Of a DNA stretch of 64,000 nucleotides, positions 16,455 to 26,410 are shown piece by piece. Below the pieces are notes generated by a model. It had not been told where the DNA came from. It searched no databases and saw only the letters and a program-made list of their open reading frames with translations. Source of the stretch: an uncultured Halomonas sp. (GTDB lineage Bacteria; Pseudomonadota; Gammaproteobacteria; Pseudomonadales; Halomonadaceae); NCBI RefSeq assembly GCF_947501415.1, contig NZ_CANMVL010000007.1:62001-126000 (forward strand), read 5' to 3'. Position 1 is the first letter of the stretch. Each line of letters begins with the position of its first letter. Position numbers and translations under genes: made by a program.

Positions 16455-17960
16455 GTGCAGAGTCAGATGAATTCAGCTCAGGCAGGCGCCGAGGCCATTC
16501 CCGATTCGGTGCGTTGGCGTATTCTGGTGGTGCTGTTGGCCGCGATCGCCATGTCACTGATCAGTGTCAGCATCGTCAACGTCGTACTGCCTTCCATCCA
16601 GCAGGGGCTGGAAGCCACTCAATCCGACCTGCAGTGGGTGCTCTCGGGCTATGCGCTGACCTTCGGCGTGGTACTGGTGCCGGCCGGCCGCGCCGGCGAC
16701 ATCATGGGCCGTGGCGGCATCTTCATCATCGGCGTTGCGGTATTCACGGCGGCGTCCATTGCCGCGGGGCTGGCCTCGGATGCCACCTGGCTCAACGTCG
16801 CCCGCTTTGTTCAGGGCGTCGGCTCAGGGCTGCTGAATCCCCAGGGGGTGGGCATGATTCAGCAGTACTTCCGTGGCGCCGAGCGTGCCAAGGCATTCGG
16901 CTATTTCGGCAGTGCAGTGGGAGTATCGGTAGGCATCGGCCCCGTGCTTGGAGGCCTGCTGATCATGCTTGGCGGCGCTGACCTGGGCTGGCGGCTGACG
17001 TTTCTGATCAACGTGCCTATCGGTATTGCCACCATCATCATGGCCTTTGCCTGGTTTCCAAAGCCACTGTTCAATCGCGTCCCGGGGAGGACGGGAAACG
17101 CCTCGCAGCGTGCCCTGCGTACCAGCCTGTATATGGCCCGCAAGCTGGACCCCGTTGGCTCCCTGTTGCTGGGGCTCGCCGTCTTCGCCGTGCTGTTTCC
17201 ATTTATGGAGGCGCGCTCTTCGGCGCTTACCTGGCTGCTGCTGCCGCTGGGGCTCATGCTTGTCGCGGCATGGGTGCGATGGGAGCGCTACTATGCCCGC
17301 CTGGGGCGCAGTCCCATGGTGGATCTGAATATCTTTTCCACTCACAGCTTCACCAACGGCGCGCTCATCATGACGCTCTATTTCACGGGCATGACCAGCA
17401 TCTGGGTGCTGGTGGCGCTGTATCTTCAACAAGGCCTCGGCAAGTCTGCACTCGAGGCCGGTCTGGTCGGTGTGCCGTCGGCGTTCATTTCCGCCTATGC
17501 GGCACGCTGGGCCGGTCGCCGGGTGATGAGGTACGGCCGCAAGGTGGTCATTGGCGGGCTGTTTTTTGCCATCGCCGGTCTTGCGGCGAGTATCGCCGTC
17601 ATCCTGCTGCATCAAGGTGGCTATCTCAGCGTGTGGTGGTTGGTGCTGTCGTTATCGCTGATCGGGGTGGCGCAGGGCTCCGTGATCAGTCCGAACCAGA
17701 CGCTGACGCTGGTGGAAGTCCCCCTGCAATATGCGGGAAGTTCCGGTGCCATCATGCAGACCGGCCAGCGTATCGGCACCTCGATCGGCATCGCCGTGAT
17801 CACGGCGGCGGTTTTCATGACACTTGGCATGACCTCCTGGTCGATCGCCGTATCCATTGGATTTGGCTTGATCGGGCTGGTCATGTTCGGCGCCCTCGCG
17901 GTCGCGTTCAAGGACCAGCGTGACCGAGCGAGAGCCCGGCAGACCGCCCATCGTAGCTAG
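16455..17960 (+). CDS. MFS efflux transporter, DHA2 (14-TM) family
   Basis: A 501-residue membrane protein of the EmrB/QacA type with about 14 hydrophobic segments. Motifs include 'DLQWVLSGYALTFG' and 'RAGDIMGRGG' (motif A), followed by 'FVQGVGSGLLNPQGVGMI' and 'GPVLGGLL' (motif C-like). Such proteins export drugs or metabolites by proton exchange. GGAGG lies 10 bases before the GTG at 16455; an ATG four codons later is possible. It follows the regulator by 96 bases on the same strand, so a link to the catabolic operon is possible but unproven. Confidence 0.87.
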   Translation: MQSQMNSAQAGAEAIPDSVRWRILVVLLAAIAMSLISVSIVNVVLPSIQQGLEATQSDLQWVLSGYALTFGVVLVPAGRAGDIMGRGGIFIIGVAVFTAASIAAGLASDATWLNVARFVQGVGSGLLNPQGVGMIQQYFRGAERAKAFGYFGSAVGVSVGIGPVLGGLLIMLGGADLGWRLTFLINVPIGIATIIMAFAWFPKPLFNRVPGRTGNASQRALRTSLYMARKLDPVGSLLLGLAVFAVLFPFMEARSSALTWLLLPLGLMLVAAWVRWERYYARLGRSPMVDLNIFSTHSFTNGALIMTLYFTGMTSIWVLVALYLQQGLGKSALEAGLVGVPSAFISAYAARWAGRRVMRYGRKVVIGGLFFAIAGLAASIAVILLHQGGYLSVWWLVLSLSLIGVAQGSVISPNQTLTLVEVPLQYAGSSGAIMQTGQRIGTSIGIAVITAAVFMTLGMTSWSIAVSIGFGLIGLVMFGALAVAFKDQRDRARARQTAHRS

Positions 17961-18128
17961 GCATCTGGTGAGAGCACCTCGTTGACGCCCACACCCAGCA
18001 GGCCTTGAAAGTCTTCGAGGCCATCCCAACGTGGTCCCATACGGCCTCTTCCCGAGGTCGGCCATGGCGGTTTCGCCGTGGCAGCGCGTTTTGCTGAAAT
18101 TGATCACGGATTCACAGGAGGTGATTGA

Positions 18129-19127
18129 ATGTCAGTCAAGACATCCGAGCGCATGCTTCAGGAGAGTACCAACCCGCATCATGTCGTTGATTCACCGGAC
18201 CCCCAGAGCCGCGTAAGGAGCGCGCCACGCCCGGGGGATGACCCCTATCCCACGCGTCTTGCCGAGCCCTTAGACATGCCCTGGTTGAACCGCCGTGAAG
18301 CGGTGGTGAAGGGCAGTGCCGAGGATGGTCCCCTGAGCCGGCAGCAGCTCGACGAGTTCGACCGCAAGGGGTTTCTGTTCGAGCCCAATTTCATCGCCGG
18401 CGAGGAGCTCGAGGAGCTGTGTCGCGAGCTGGCGGTGCTGCTGGAGAACCCCAACTACCGCAATCGCGATTTCAGCATCACCGAGCCCTCCGGCAAGGAG
18501 ATTCGCTCGCTGTTCGCGATGCACTTCCTGTCCGAACGCTTCGCCCGACTGGCCCAGGATGAGCGGCTGGTGGGGCGTGCCCGCCAGATCATCGGCGGCG
18601 AGCCCTATGTGCACCAGTCGCGCATCAACTACAAGCCGGGCTTCGAGGGCAAGGGCTTCAATTGGCATTCGGATTTCGAAACCTGGCACGCCGAGGATGG
18701 CATGCCGGCCATGCATGCGGTCAGCGCCTCCATCGTGTTGACCGACAACCACCACTTCAATGGCCCGCTGATGCTGATTCCCGGCTCCCACCGGGTGTTC
18801 ATTCCCTGTCTCGGGGAGACGCCGGCCGCCAACCACCAGCAGTCGCTGAAACAGCAGGAGCTTGGGGTGCCGAGCCGCGAGGCGCTCTCCCGGCTGGTCG
18901 AGCATCACGGTATCGAGGCGCCCACCGGTGCCGCCGGCGGCCTGCTGCTGTTCGACTGCAACGTGCTGCACGGCTCCAATGCCAATATGTCGCCAGACCC
19001 GCGCAGCAACGCCTTCTTCGTCTACAACCGCCGCGACAACCGTTGTGTGGCGCCTTTTGCGGCACCCGGACGGCGGCCGGGCTTTCTGGCCCATGAGCCC
19101 GACGAGGTGTGGTCACCGGAAGGGTGA
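18129..19127 (+). CDS. ectD: Ectoine hydroxylase EctD
   Basis: EctD is a 2-oxoglutarate/Fe(II) dioxygenase that converts ectoine to 5-hydroxyectoine, a compatible solute against salt and heat stress. The 332-residue product matches the Halomonas elongata enzyme in length and almost continuously in pattern, including 'QSRINYKPGFEGKGFNWHSD', the iron residues His/Asp in 'FNWHSDFETWH', and the distal His in 'FDCNVLHGSNANMSPDPRS'. The ribosome-binding site AGGAGGTGAT is as strong as these come. No ectABC genes are nearby, so hydroxylation is encoded apart from ectoine synthesis, as in H. elongata. Confidence 0.97.
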   Translation: MSVKTSERMLQESTNPHHVVDSPDPQSRVRSAPRPGDDPYPTRLAEPLDMPWLNRREAVVKGSAEDGPLSRQQLDEFDRKGFLFEPNFIAGEELEELCRELAVLLENPNYRNRDFSITEPSGKEIRSLFAMHFLSERFARLAQDERLVGRARQIIGGEPYVHQSRINYKPGFEGKGFNWHSDFETWHAEDGMPAMHAVSASIVLTDNHHFNGPLMLIPGSHRVFIPCLGETPAANHQQSLKQQELGVPSREALSRLVEHHGIEAPTGAAGGLLLFDCNVLHGSNANMSPDPRSNAFFVYNRRDNRCVAPFAAPGRRPGFLAHEPDEVWSPEG

Positions 19128-19277
19128 TAGTGAAAGGCGCCGGAACAGCCTTGAGCGGTGCTGCCATCTGCGATAGTACTGCCGCGCTACCGGCTCCGGT
19201 GTGGTGTGTGCCGCCGTCTGCGCTAAACTGTGCGCCTGTCGCGCTCGCGGCACACCCAGAGAAGGAGAAGAAGCGCC

Positions 19278-19940
19278 ATGCGTTTTGTGCCCCACTTTAC
19301 CGATGGCCAGGCCTATGCCGAGCGGCTCGGCAAGATCGTCTGCGTCGGTCGCAACTACGCCGAGCATGCCCGGGAGCTCGACAACCCGGTGCCCAGTGAG
19401 CCGCTGCTGTTCATCAAGCCGGCCACCAGTGCCGTGCCGCTGGAGTCGCCCATCGCGGCGCCTCTCCCACACGCTGAGGTCCATTACGAGACGGAGCTGG
19501 CACTGCTGATCGGTGAGGAGCTCAGCCACGTGACTGCCGGGGAGGCGGAGCGCGCCGTGGTGGGTATCGGGCTGGCCCTCGACCTGACCCTGCGCGATGT
19601 CCAGTCACGGCTCAAGGAGAAGGGACACCCCTGGGAGATCGCCAAGGCCTTCGACGGCGCCTGCCCGTTGTCATCCTTTCTGCCGCTTTCTCAGGTGCCC
19701 AACTGGAGCGCGCTCTCCTTTACTCTGGAGATCGATGGTGAGCTTCGTCAGCAGGGCGAAGGGGCCGATATGCTCTTCCCGGTGCCGACCCTGCTGGCCG
19801 AGATGAGCCGTCACTTCACCCTGCAGCCGGGCGATGTGGTGCTGACGGGCACGCCGGCCGGGGTAGGCCCGCTGGTCAGCGGTGCCGAGCTGCGCTTCAC
19901 CCTTACCGGCGGCCTGGAGGTCACCACTCGGGTGGAGTAG
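19278..19940 (+). CDS. Fumarylacetoacetate hydrolase family protein (YcgM-like)
   Basis: A 220-residue single-domain FAH-fold enzyme starting 'MRFVPHFTDGQ'. It has the signature 'KIVCVGRNYAEHARELD', 'PLLFIKPATSA', metal ligands in 'HYETELALLIG' and 'ALDLTLRDVQ', and the C-terminal 'PGDVVLTGTPAGVGPL'. YcgM/FAHD1-type members act as acylpyruvate hydrolases or oxaloacetate tautomerases/decarboxylases. A GAAGGAGA site precedes the ATG; longer in-frame extensions are arginine-rich and unlikely. It lies 150 bases after ectD with no obvious functional tie. Confidence 0.9.
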   Translation: MRFVPHFTDGQAYAERLGKIVCVGRNYAEHARELDNPVPSEPLLFIKPATSAVPLESPIAAPLPHAEVHYETELALLIGEELSHVTAGEAERAVVGIGLALDLTLRDVQSRLKEKGHPWEIAKAFDGACPLSSFLPLSQVPNWSALSFTLEIDGELRQQGEGADMLFPVPTLLAEMSRHFTLQPGDVVLTGTPAGVGPLVSGAELRFTLTGGLEVTTRVE

Positions 19941-19973
19941 GGGCACGCCATCAGTTGTGCGAGCGTAGAGAAA

Positions 19974-20006
19974 AGCGCCCGCCGTGAATACAAACGGCAG
20001 GGCGCT
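19974..20006. terminator. Bidirectional terminator between the FAH gene and speA
   Basis: AGCGCCC-GCCGT (19974-19985) pairs with ACGGC-A-GGGCGCT (19994-20006), with one bulged base. On the minus strand TTTTCTC follows the stem and on the plus strand GTTTCTGT does. It would serve both converging genes. Confidence 0.7.
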
Positions 20007-20043
20007 GTTTCTGTCTCTGGTTCTGTCTATGGAAGGGAGCGAG

Positions 20044-21966
20044 CTACTCCAGGTAGGTGTAGCCGGAGAGCCCCTCGGACAGATCGTCGAGGAAGCGCTG
20101 CTGCTCGGCCTCTTCCAGGCCGCTGGCGGCGAGCTGTTCGGCCAGATGGCGGCGCAGCACCTCGGCGTCGAAGTTGACGTAGCTCAGCACGTCGGCCACT
20201 CGATCGCCCTGCTGGATATGGCTCAGGCTCCAGCTGCCATCCTCGTTGAGGGTGGCATCCACGGAGTCGGTGTCGCCGAACAGATTGTGCAGGTCGCCGA
20301 GGATCTCCTGGTAGGCGCCTACCATGAAGAAGCCCAGCAGCCGCTCGTCATCCTCCTGCCACTCCGGCAGCGGCAGGGTGGTCTCCACACCCTGGCCATC
20401 CACGTACCCGTCGATGCGGCCGTCGCTGTCGCAGGTAATGTCCTGGATGACCCCGCGGCGTACCGGCTCCTGATCGAGTCCGGTGAGCGGCATCACCGGG
20501 AAGATCTGCTGGATGCCCCAGACATCGGGCACCGACTGGAACAGCGAGAAGTTGACGAACAGCTTGTCGGCGAGCTTCTCGGCCAGTTCATCACCGATCT
20601 CGCGGTGCACGCGATTGCGCGTGTCCAGGCGTGCGCGCAGCCGGGCGCAGGCCGCGAAGTAGACCGCCTCACCCTCGGCCCGGGCGGTGATATTGGTCAG
20701 CCCCATGACGAAGCGTTCATGCAGGTCGCCCATGGCCTGGGCAAGGTCATGCCAGGCCTCGACCAGGCCGCGCTGGTCGGGGGAAGCGCCGAGCAGGTCG
20801 TGGACCCGCCACAGCTCGTCGACCTGGGAGTCGCCTTCGACCCGGCGCTCGGGTGAGGCATCGCTGACCCGCTCCTCGCCGATCACGTTGGTGATGAGGA
20901 CGGCGTGGTGGGCGGTCAGCGCGCGCCCCGATTCGCTGATCAGGTGGGGCTGGGGCAGATCATTCTCCTGGCAGGCCAGGCGGAAGGCATAGACCACATT
21001 ACGGGCGTACTCGAGCATCGAGTAGTTGGCCGAGCAGAAGCTGCGCGAGCGGGTGCCTTCGTAGTCGACGCCCAGGCCGCCGCCCACATCCACCGTGTCC
21101 ACTGGAGCGCCCAGCTCCACCAGGCTCTGGTAGAAGCGCGCACACTCGCGCAGGCCGCGCTGGATGTCACGGATATTGGCGATCTGCGAGCCCAGGTGGA
21201 AGTGCACCAGCTGCAGGCTCGCCAGGGCGTCGGCCTCGCGCAGCCGCTCCACCACCTCGAGAATCTGGCTGGCGGTGAGGCCGAACTTGGACTTCTCGCC
21301 ACCGGTATTCTGCCAGCGCCCGCGGCCCACGGAGGCCAGCCTGGCGCGTAGCCCGATGCGCGGCGTGACGCCGAGTGCCGAGGCTTCCTCGAGGATCAGC
21401 GGCAGTTCCGAGAGCTTCTCCACCACCAGGTAGACGCGATGGCCGAGCTTCTCGCCCATCAGCGCCAGGCGCACATACTCGCGGTCCTTGTAGCCGTTGC
21501 AGACGATCAGCGAGTGGCCGTCGCCGGAGAGCGCCAGCACGGCGAGCAGTTCCGGCTTGCTGCCGGCCTCGAGTCCTACCCGGTCGCGGCCGCGTTCGGG
21601 GGTGGCGAGGATCTCTTCCACCACCCGGCGCTGCTGGTTGACCTTGATCGGGTAGACCGCCGTATAGCCGCCGCCGAAAGACTCCTCCTGCATGGCGGTA
21701 TCGAAGGCATGGCAGAGCTGCTCGACCCGGTCGTGGAGGATGTCGATAAAGCGTACCAGCACCGGCAGGCGCAGACCGGCGGCCTTGAGCTCGCTCACCA
21801 GGTCGTTCAGCGGCAGGGTCGGGCCCTCGGTCTCGCTGCCCAGGGGACGCACCAGGGCATGGCCGGCATCATCCACATCGAAGTAGCCGCTGCCCCACTG
21901 GTCGATGTTCCAGACGCGCCGAGCGCGCCGGGCGGGGCCGCTGGCGCTGGCCATGGGGAGACTCAT
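20044..21966 (-). CDS. speA: Biosynthetic arginine decarboxylase SpeA
   Basis: SpeA decarboxylates arginine to agmatine, the first step of polyamine synthesis by the agmatine route. The 640-residue protein has family length. Visible: 'WNIDQWGSGYFDV' at the N-terminus, the PLP-lysine region 'YPIKVNQQRRVVEEI', 'GLEAGSKPELLAVLAL', 'GGGLGVDYEGT' and 'NFSLFQSVPDVWGI'. It is a fold-type III PLP enzyme and needs Mg. The start overlaps the upstream thrB stop by 4 bases (ATGA), so the two are coupled. Confidence 0.96.
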   Translation of the reverse strand: MSLPMASASGPARRARRVWNIDQWGSGYFDVDDAGHALVRPLGSETEGPTLPLNDLVSELKAAGLRLPVLVRFIDILHDRVEQLCHAFDTAMQEESFGGGYTAVYPIKVNQQRRVVEEILATPERGRDRVGLEAGSKPELLAVLALSGDGHSLIVCNGYKDREYVRLALMGEKLGHRVYLVVEKLSELPLILEEASALGVTPRIGLRARLASVGRGRWQNTGGEKSKFGLTASQILEVVERLREADALASLQLVHFHLGSQIANIRDIQRGLRECARFYQSLVELGAPVDTVDVGGGLGVDYEGTRSRSFCSANYSMLEYARNVVYAFRLACQENDLPQPHLISESGRALTAHHAVLITNVIGEERVSDASPERRVEGDSQVDELWRVHDLLGASPDQRGLVEAWHDLAQAMGDLHERFVMGLTNITARAEGEAVYFAACARLRARLDTRNRVHREIGDELAEKLADKLFVNFSLFQSVPDVWGIQQIFPVMPLTGLDQEPVRRGVIQDITCDSDGRIDGYVDGQGVETTLPLPEWQEDDERLLGFFMVGAYQEILGDLHNLFGDTDSVDATLNEDGSWSLSHIQQGDRVADVLSYVNFDAEVLRRHLAEQLAASGLEEAEQQRFLDDLSEGLSGYTYLE

Positions 21967-22922
21967 CGGCTTGCCTCCGGAAGGGGCAGGGCAGGCTGCT
22001 CGATGCGGGCCTTGAGGATGGTGCGGAAACGTTCGGGGTCGTGAGGCGTCAGATCGTGGGCCGGCGGGTCAACATAGACCACCAGCAGGCGCGAGAGCCA
22101 GTAGCGCAGCGCGGTCATGCGCAGCATCATCGGCCAGACATCGCGCTCGGCCGCCGTCAGCGGTCGGTGTGCCTGATAGGCGGCGAGGATGGCGTCATGG
22201 CGCTCGGCGTTCAGGCTGCCGTCCGCGTCGCAGGCCCAGTCATTGATGACGATGGCCAGGTCGAACAGCAGGTCACCGGTGCAGCCGTTGTAGAAGTCGA
22301 TGATGCCACCCAGGCGATCGCCATCGAACAGGGTATTGTCGCGGAACAGGTCGCCGTGCAAGGCCCCCTGGGGTAGCTCGGTAACGCTGCTGAAGACATC
22401 TTCATAGGTCTCCACCTCATCCTTCATCAGCGTCTGGTCGGCCGCAGAGAGATAGCCATGCACCTTGTGGTGCAGGGCCACCAGCCAGTGGAGATCGCGT
22501 GGATTGGGGCGATGGCCGGTGAAGTGCTGCGAGATGGCGTGCAGGCGTCCCAGCACGCTGCCCAGCTCATGGCACTGGGCCAGATTCGGTTCGAGCGGGT
22601 GCTTGCCGGGCAGCCTCGGGAACAGCAGTGCCGGCTTGCCGGCCAGGCTATGCAGGGCCACGCCCTCGCGGTCGTGCAGGGGGCCGGGCACCGGCAGGCG
22701 ATGCTCGTCGAGGTAGTCGAGCAGCTCGACAAAAAACGGCAGTTCCTCGTGCTCACCCTGCTCGAACAGGGTCAGCACCAGCTCTCGCTGGTCGGTAGTG
22801 ACGAAGAAGGTACTGTTCTCGGTACCAGCGGGAACGCCCTCCAGGGAGACCAGTGAGCCGGCGTCGAAGCGGCTCAGGAAGGCCTCGACCTGGGACTCGG
22901 TCAGCGGTGTGAATACGGCCAT
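21963..22922 (-). CDS. thrB: Homoserine kinase ThrB (aminoglycoside-phosphotransferase-like type)
   Basis: Phosphorylates homoserine in threonine synthesis. The 319-residue protein is of the Pseudomonas/alphaproteobacterial kind: it starts 'MAVFTPLTESQVEAFLSRFD', shows 'GTENSTFFVTT', and carries the catalytic loop 'GALHGDLFRDNTLF' and metal-binding 'GIIDFYNG'. It is unrelated to the GHMP-type ThrB of E. coli. The reading frame extends 48 codons upstream, but the ATG at 22922 has an AAGAG site and a family-typical start. Confidence 0.93.
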   Translation of the reverse strand: MAVFTPLTESQVEAFLSRFDAGSLVSLEGVPAGTENSTFFVTTDQRELVLTLFEQGEHEELPFFVELLDYLDEHRLPVPGPLHDREGVALHSLAGKPALLFPRLPGKHPLEPNLAQCHELGSVLGRLHAISQHFTGHRPNPRDLHWLVALHHKVHGYLSAADQTLMKDEVETYEDVFSSVTELPQGALHGDLFRDNTLFDGDRLGGIIDFYNGCTGDLLFDLAIVINDWACDADGSLNAERHDAILAAYQAHRPLTAAERDVWPMMLRMTALRYWLSRLLVVYVDPPAHDLTPHDPERFRTILKARIEQPALPLPEASR

Positions 22923-23066
22923 GTGTCTCTTACCCGGGTATGCCAAGCCGCCTATTGTAGCGACTTGCGAGTGTGATGCACGCTTCGCCGAGCCGTCAGG
23001 AGATTGAACCGCTCGAGGCTTCTCCCCGGCGCCTCTCGCTTTACCGGCGATAGCGGCTTTCATCAT

Positions 23067-23360
23067 TCAGAAGGTCTGCAGAACCCATTCGGGCACGGCG
23101 ATGCGATCGCCTCGCTGGCGCTCGAAGTTGCCGTCGCCGTCGCGGTCGACCAGGTAGTAGGAGGGGCCGCTGGAGGGGCGGATCTCGATGGCGTAGAGCT
23201 CCCCATTGACCCGGTACTCGCGGATGATGCGCTCCTCTTCCTGACGGATGGTGATATCCGGCGCCAGCTCGTCATTGGGCTGGGCCAGAGCCGGCACGGC
23301 AGCGGCAAGCGACAGGCCCATGGCCAGCAGCGCGGCGGTAAGCGAGGGAAGTGTGTTCAT
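23067..23360 (-). CDS. DUF2782 family exported protein
   Basis: A 97-residue protein with a signal peptide (cut near 'AVPALA-QPNDE') and a small C-terminal domain: 'IREYRVNGELYAIEI', 'YYLVDRDGDGNFER', 'VPEWVLQTF'. This is the DUF2782 pattern of unknown function. In related gammaproteobacteria such genes also sit between thrB and polA. A GGAG site precedes the ATG. It is probably periplasmic. Confidence 0.85.
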   Translation of the reverse strand: MNTLPSLTAALLAMGLSLAAAVPALAQPNDELAPDITIRQEEERIIREYRVNGELYAIEIRPSSGPSYYLVDRDGDGNFERQRGDRIAVPEWVLQTF

Positions 23361-23513
23361 GATGATCTCCAGTCCGCCGGGGCGGTGAGATGGTGTGTGT
23401 TCCCAGTGTAAGGGGTCGTCGCCTTCGCGCCCACCGGTCGCGGCAAAACGGCCGCGCTACGCGTATCATGGTTGATCAGAATCACTCACCGCTCAGCTTC
23501 AATGGATGCCTCC

Positions 23514-26276
23514 ATGGCCGATAGTCCCATCGTTCTCGTCGACGGTTCCTCCTACCTGTACCGCGCCTTCCACGCCCTGCCGCCGCTGACCACCTCAGAA
23601 GGCTTGCCCACCGGGGCGATCAAGGGCGTGCTCAACATGCTCAAGCGGCTGATCAAGGACTACCCGAACAGCCCCATGGCGGTGGTCTTCGATGCCCCGG
23701 GCAAGACCTTTCGCGATGAGCTGTATGAGGAGTACAAGGCACAGCGGCCGCCGATGCCGGATGAGCTCCGCGATCAGGTACAGCCGCTGCACGACTGCGT
23801 GAGGGCGCTGGGCCTGCCGCTGCTGTGCATCGAGGGGGTCGAGGCCGATGATGTCATCGGCACCCTGGCCCGCCAGGCCACCGAGGCGGGTCGCGATGCG
23901 GTGATCTCCACCGGTGACAAGGACATGGCCCAGCTGGTCAATGCCCATATCACCCTGGTCAACACCATGAAGGACGAGACCCTGGACGTCGAAGGCGTCA
24001 AGGAGAAGTTCGGCCTGCCTCCGGAGCTGATCATCGACTTCCTGGCCCTGATGGGAGACAAGGTGGACAACATTCCCGGAGTCCCCGGGGTGGGCGAGAA
24101 GACGGCGCTGGGGCTGCTGCAAGGCATGCAGGGCGGGCTCGATACCATCTATGCCGATCTGGAAGCGGTCAAGGCGCTTGGTTTTCGTGGCGCCAAGACC
24201 CTGCCAAAGAAGCTCGAGGAGCACCGCGACAAGGCCTTCCTCTCCTATCAGCTGGCGACCATCAAGACCGACTGCGAACTGCCGGTGGGGCTCGATGACC
24301 TGGAGCTCGCGCACCCGGACCGCGAGACGCTGCTCGAGCTCTATCGCCGTTTCGAGTTCAAGGCCTGGCTGTCCGAGCTGCTGGAGGGTCGGGACGAGGG
24401 TGTCGACGACGTCGTCGGTGGCACCACGACCCCGGAGGTCGCCGAGGAGGACACCGCCGGCGGCGCACCACGCGAGGACCATGTCATTGTCGAGCAGGCC
24501 GAGCTGGACGCCTGGCTCGAGCGGCTGCAGAGCGCCGAGGCCTTCTGCTTCGACCTGGAGACCACCAGCCTGAACTACATGGAGGCACAGATCGTCGGCA
24601 TCGGGCTGGCGCTGGAGGCGGGGGAGGCCGCCTATATTCCCCTGGCCCACGACTACCTAGACGCCCCCGGGCAGCTCGATCGTGACGCCGTGCTTGCCGC
24701 CCTCAAGCCGCTGCTGGAAGACGACGGCAGAACCAAGATAGGGCAGAACCTCAAGTACGACATCTCGGTGCTGGCCGGTTATGGCATTCGGGTGGTCGGG
24801 CCGCTCGAGGACACCATGCTCGAGTCCTATGTGCTCGACTCCACCGCCACCCGTCATGATATGGACTCCCTGGCGCTCAAGTACCTGGGCGAGAAGACCA
24901 CTCCCTTCGAGGAGATCGCCGGCAAGGGGGCCAAGCAGCTCACCTTCAACCAGGTCGCCCTGGAGCAGGCGGCGCCCTATGCCTGTGAGGATGTCGATAT
25001 CACCCTGCGCCTGCACCACGAGCTGCGCCCACGGCTCGAGCAGCAGGGGCGTCTGCGCCAGGTGCTCGAGACGGTCGAGCTGCCGCTGATCCCGGTGCTG
25101 TCGCAGATGGAGCTGACCGGCGTGGCCCTGGATCCGCAGCGCCTGCACGCTCAGAGCCGGGAACTCGAGGCGAGAATCAACGAGCTGGAGGCCCGTGCCC
25201 ATGAGCTGGCCGGCCGCGAGTTCAACCTCGGCTCTCCCAAGCAGCTGGGCCAGATCCTCTTCGAGGAGCAGAAGATCCCGGTGCTCAAGAAGACTCCCAA
25301 GGGGGCGCCATCCACCGCCGAGGCGGTGCTCGAGGAGCTGGCCCTGGATTATCCGTTGCCCAAGGTGATCATGGAGCATCGCGGCCTGGCCAAGCTGAAG
25401 TCCACCTACACCGACAAGCTGCCGCGCCTGGTCAACAAGACCACCGGACGCCTGCATACCAGCTATCACCAGGCGGTCACCGCCACCGGGCGACTCTCCT
25501 CGAGCGACCCTAACCTGCAGAACATCCCGATCCGGAACGAGGAGGGCCGAAAGATCCGCCAGGCCTTTATCGCCCGGCCCGGCTATCGCATTGTCGCCGC
25601 CGATTACTCCCAGATCGAGCTGCGCATCATGGCCCATCTCTCGGGAGACAAGGGACTGCTGGCGGCCTTTGCCGAGGGGCGTGACATCCATGCCGCCACC
25701 GCCGCCGAGGTGTTCGGCGTGGCCCTCGACAAGGTAACGGCAGACCAGCGGCGCAGCGCCAAGGCGATCAACTTCGGACTGATATACGGCATGAGCGCCT
25801 GGGGGCTGTCACGGCAGCTGCATACCGAACAGAGCCAGGCCAAGGTCTATATCGACCGCTACTTCGACCGCTACCCCGGGGTGGCGAACTATATGGAGCG
25901 CATCCGCGCCCAGGCCGCCGAGGATGGCTTCGTCGAGACGGTGTTCGGTCGGCGCCTCCATCTGCCCGAGATCCGCTCCCAGAATCGTGCCCGCCGTCAG
26001 GGCGCCGAGCGTACCGCCATCAATGCTCCCATGCAGGGCACGGCCGCGGATATCATCAAGCGCGCCATGATCGAGGTGGCCGCCTGGCTGCAGGAGGGGG
26101 AGATGGATGCCTGGATGGTGATGCAGGTCCACGACGAGCTGGTGTTCGAGGTGGCCGAGGCGCAGGTAGAGGAGTTTATCGAGCAGGTGAAGGCGCGCAT
26201 GCAGGCCGCCGCCGAGCTCGATGTGCCGTTGATCGTCGAGGCCGGGAGTGGAGCGAACTGGGACGAGGCCCACTGA
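23514..26276 (+). CDS. polA: DNA polymerase I
   Basis: Repair and Okazaki-fragment polymerase. From the ATG at 23514 the product is 920 residues and starts '[24 protein letters not shown]', the 5'-nuclease domain. The 3'-5' proofreading domain keeps its acidic residues ('CFDLETTSL' and 'YACEDVDIT'), so it is probably active. The polymerase domain has motif A '[18 protein letters not shown]', motif B '[14 protein letters not shown]' and motif C 'VHDELVFEV'. An ATG four codons upstream (23502) is also possible. It is divergent from DUF2782-thrB-speA and ends at a strong terminator. Confidence 0.96.
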   Translation: MADSPIVLVDGSSYLYRAFHALPPLTTSEGLPTGAIKGVLNMLKRLIKDYPNSPMAVVFDAPGKTFRDELYEEYKAQRPPMPDELRDQVQPLHDCVRALGLPLLCIEGVEADDVIGTLARQATEAGRDAVISTGDKDMAQLVNAHITLVNTMKDETLDVEGVKEKFGLPPELIIDFLALMGDKVDNIPGVPGVGEKTALGLLQGMQGGLDTIYADLEAVKALGFRGAKTLPKKLEEHRDKAFLSYQLATIKTDCELPVGLDDLELAHPDRETLLELYRRFEFKAWLSELLEGRDEGVDDVVGGTTTPEVAEEDTAGGAPREDHVIVEQAELDAWLERLQSAEAFCFDLETTSLNYMEAQIVGIGLALEAGEAAYIPLAHDYLDAPGQLDRDAVLAALKPLLEDDGRTKIGQNLKYDISVLAGYGIRVVGPLEDTMLESYVLDSTATRHDMDSLALKYLGEKTTPFEEIAGKGAKQLTFNQVALEQAAPYACEDVDITLRLHHELRPRLEQQGRLRQVLETVELPLIPVLSQMELTGVALDPQRLHAQSRELEARINELEARAHELAGREFNLGSPKQLGQILFEEQKIPVLKKTPKGAPSTAEAVLEELALDYPLPKVIMEHRGLAKLKSTYTDKLPRLVNKTTGRLHTSYHQAVTATGRLSSSDPNLQNIPIRNEEGRKIRQAFIARPGYRIVAADYSQIELRIMAHLSGDKGLLAAFAEGRDIHAATAAEVFGVALDKVTADQRRSAKAINFGLIYGMSAWGLSRQLHTEQSQAKVYIDRYFDRYPGVANYMERIRAQAAEDGFVETVFGRRLHLPEIRSQNRARRQGAERTAINAPMQGTAADIIKRAMIEVAAWLQEGEMDAWMVMQVHDELVFEVAEAQVEEFIEQVKARMQAAAELDVPLIVEAGSGANWDEAH

Positions 26277-26291
26277 CGCGGCTCCCGCCCC

Positions 26292-26333
26292 AAACAGCAA
26301 GGCCCGCGGCGGATGCCGCGGGCCTTGCTGTTT
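26292..26333. terminator. Strong bidirectional terminator after polA
   Basis: A perfect 19-bp stem (26292-26310 with 26315-26333) with a GGAT loop, starting AAACAGC and ending GCTGTTT. The A/T ends give a short T-run in both directions. It separates polA from the converging iron-binding-protein gene. Confidence 0.85.
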
Positions 26334-26410
26334 AACTCGATGTGTCAGCGAGGAGCGCCGGGGGTAGTCGTAGAGAAGGCCCTACCACCGGATCAGCTCC
26401 GAGCGCTGAA

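Noticed and set aside
17957-18040. Minus-strand fragment 'WDGLEDFQGLLGVGVNEVL' ending at a TAG, possibly the tail of a broken gene
   Set aside because: Only 27 codons from the nearest ATG, no ribosome-binding site and no recognised family; it could be chance in a GC-rich gap.
26281-26410. Spot 42-like small RNA downstream of polA
   Set aside because: The space holds only a strong 19-bp terminator; no separate promoter or conserved RNA sequence could be recognised.
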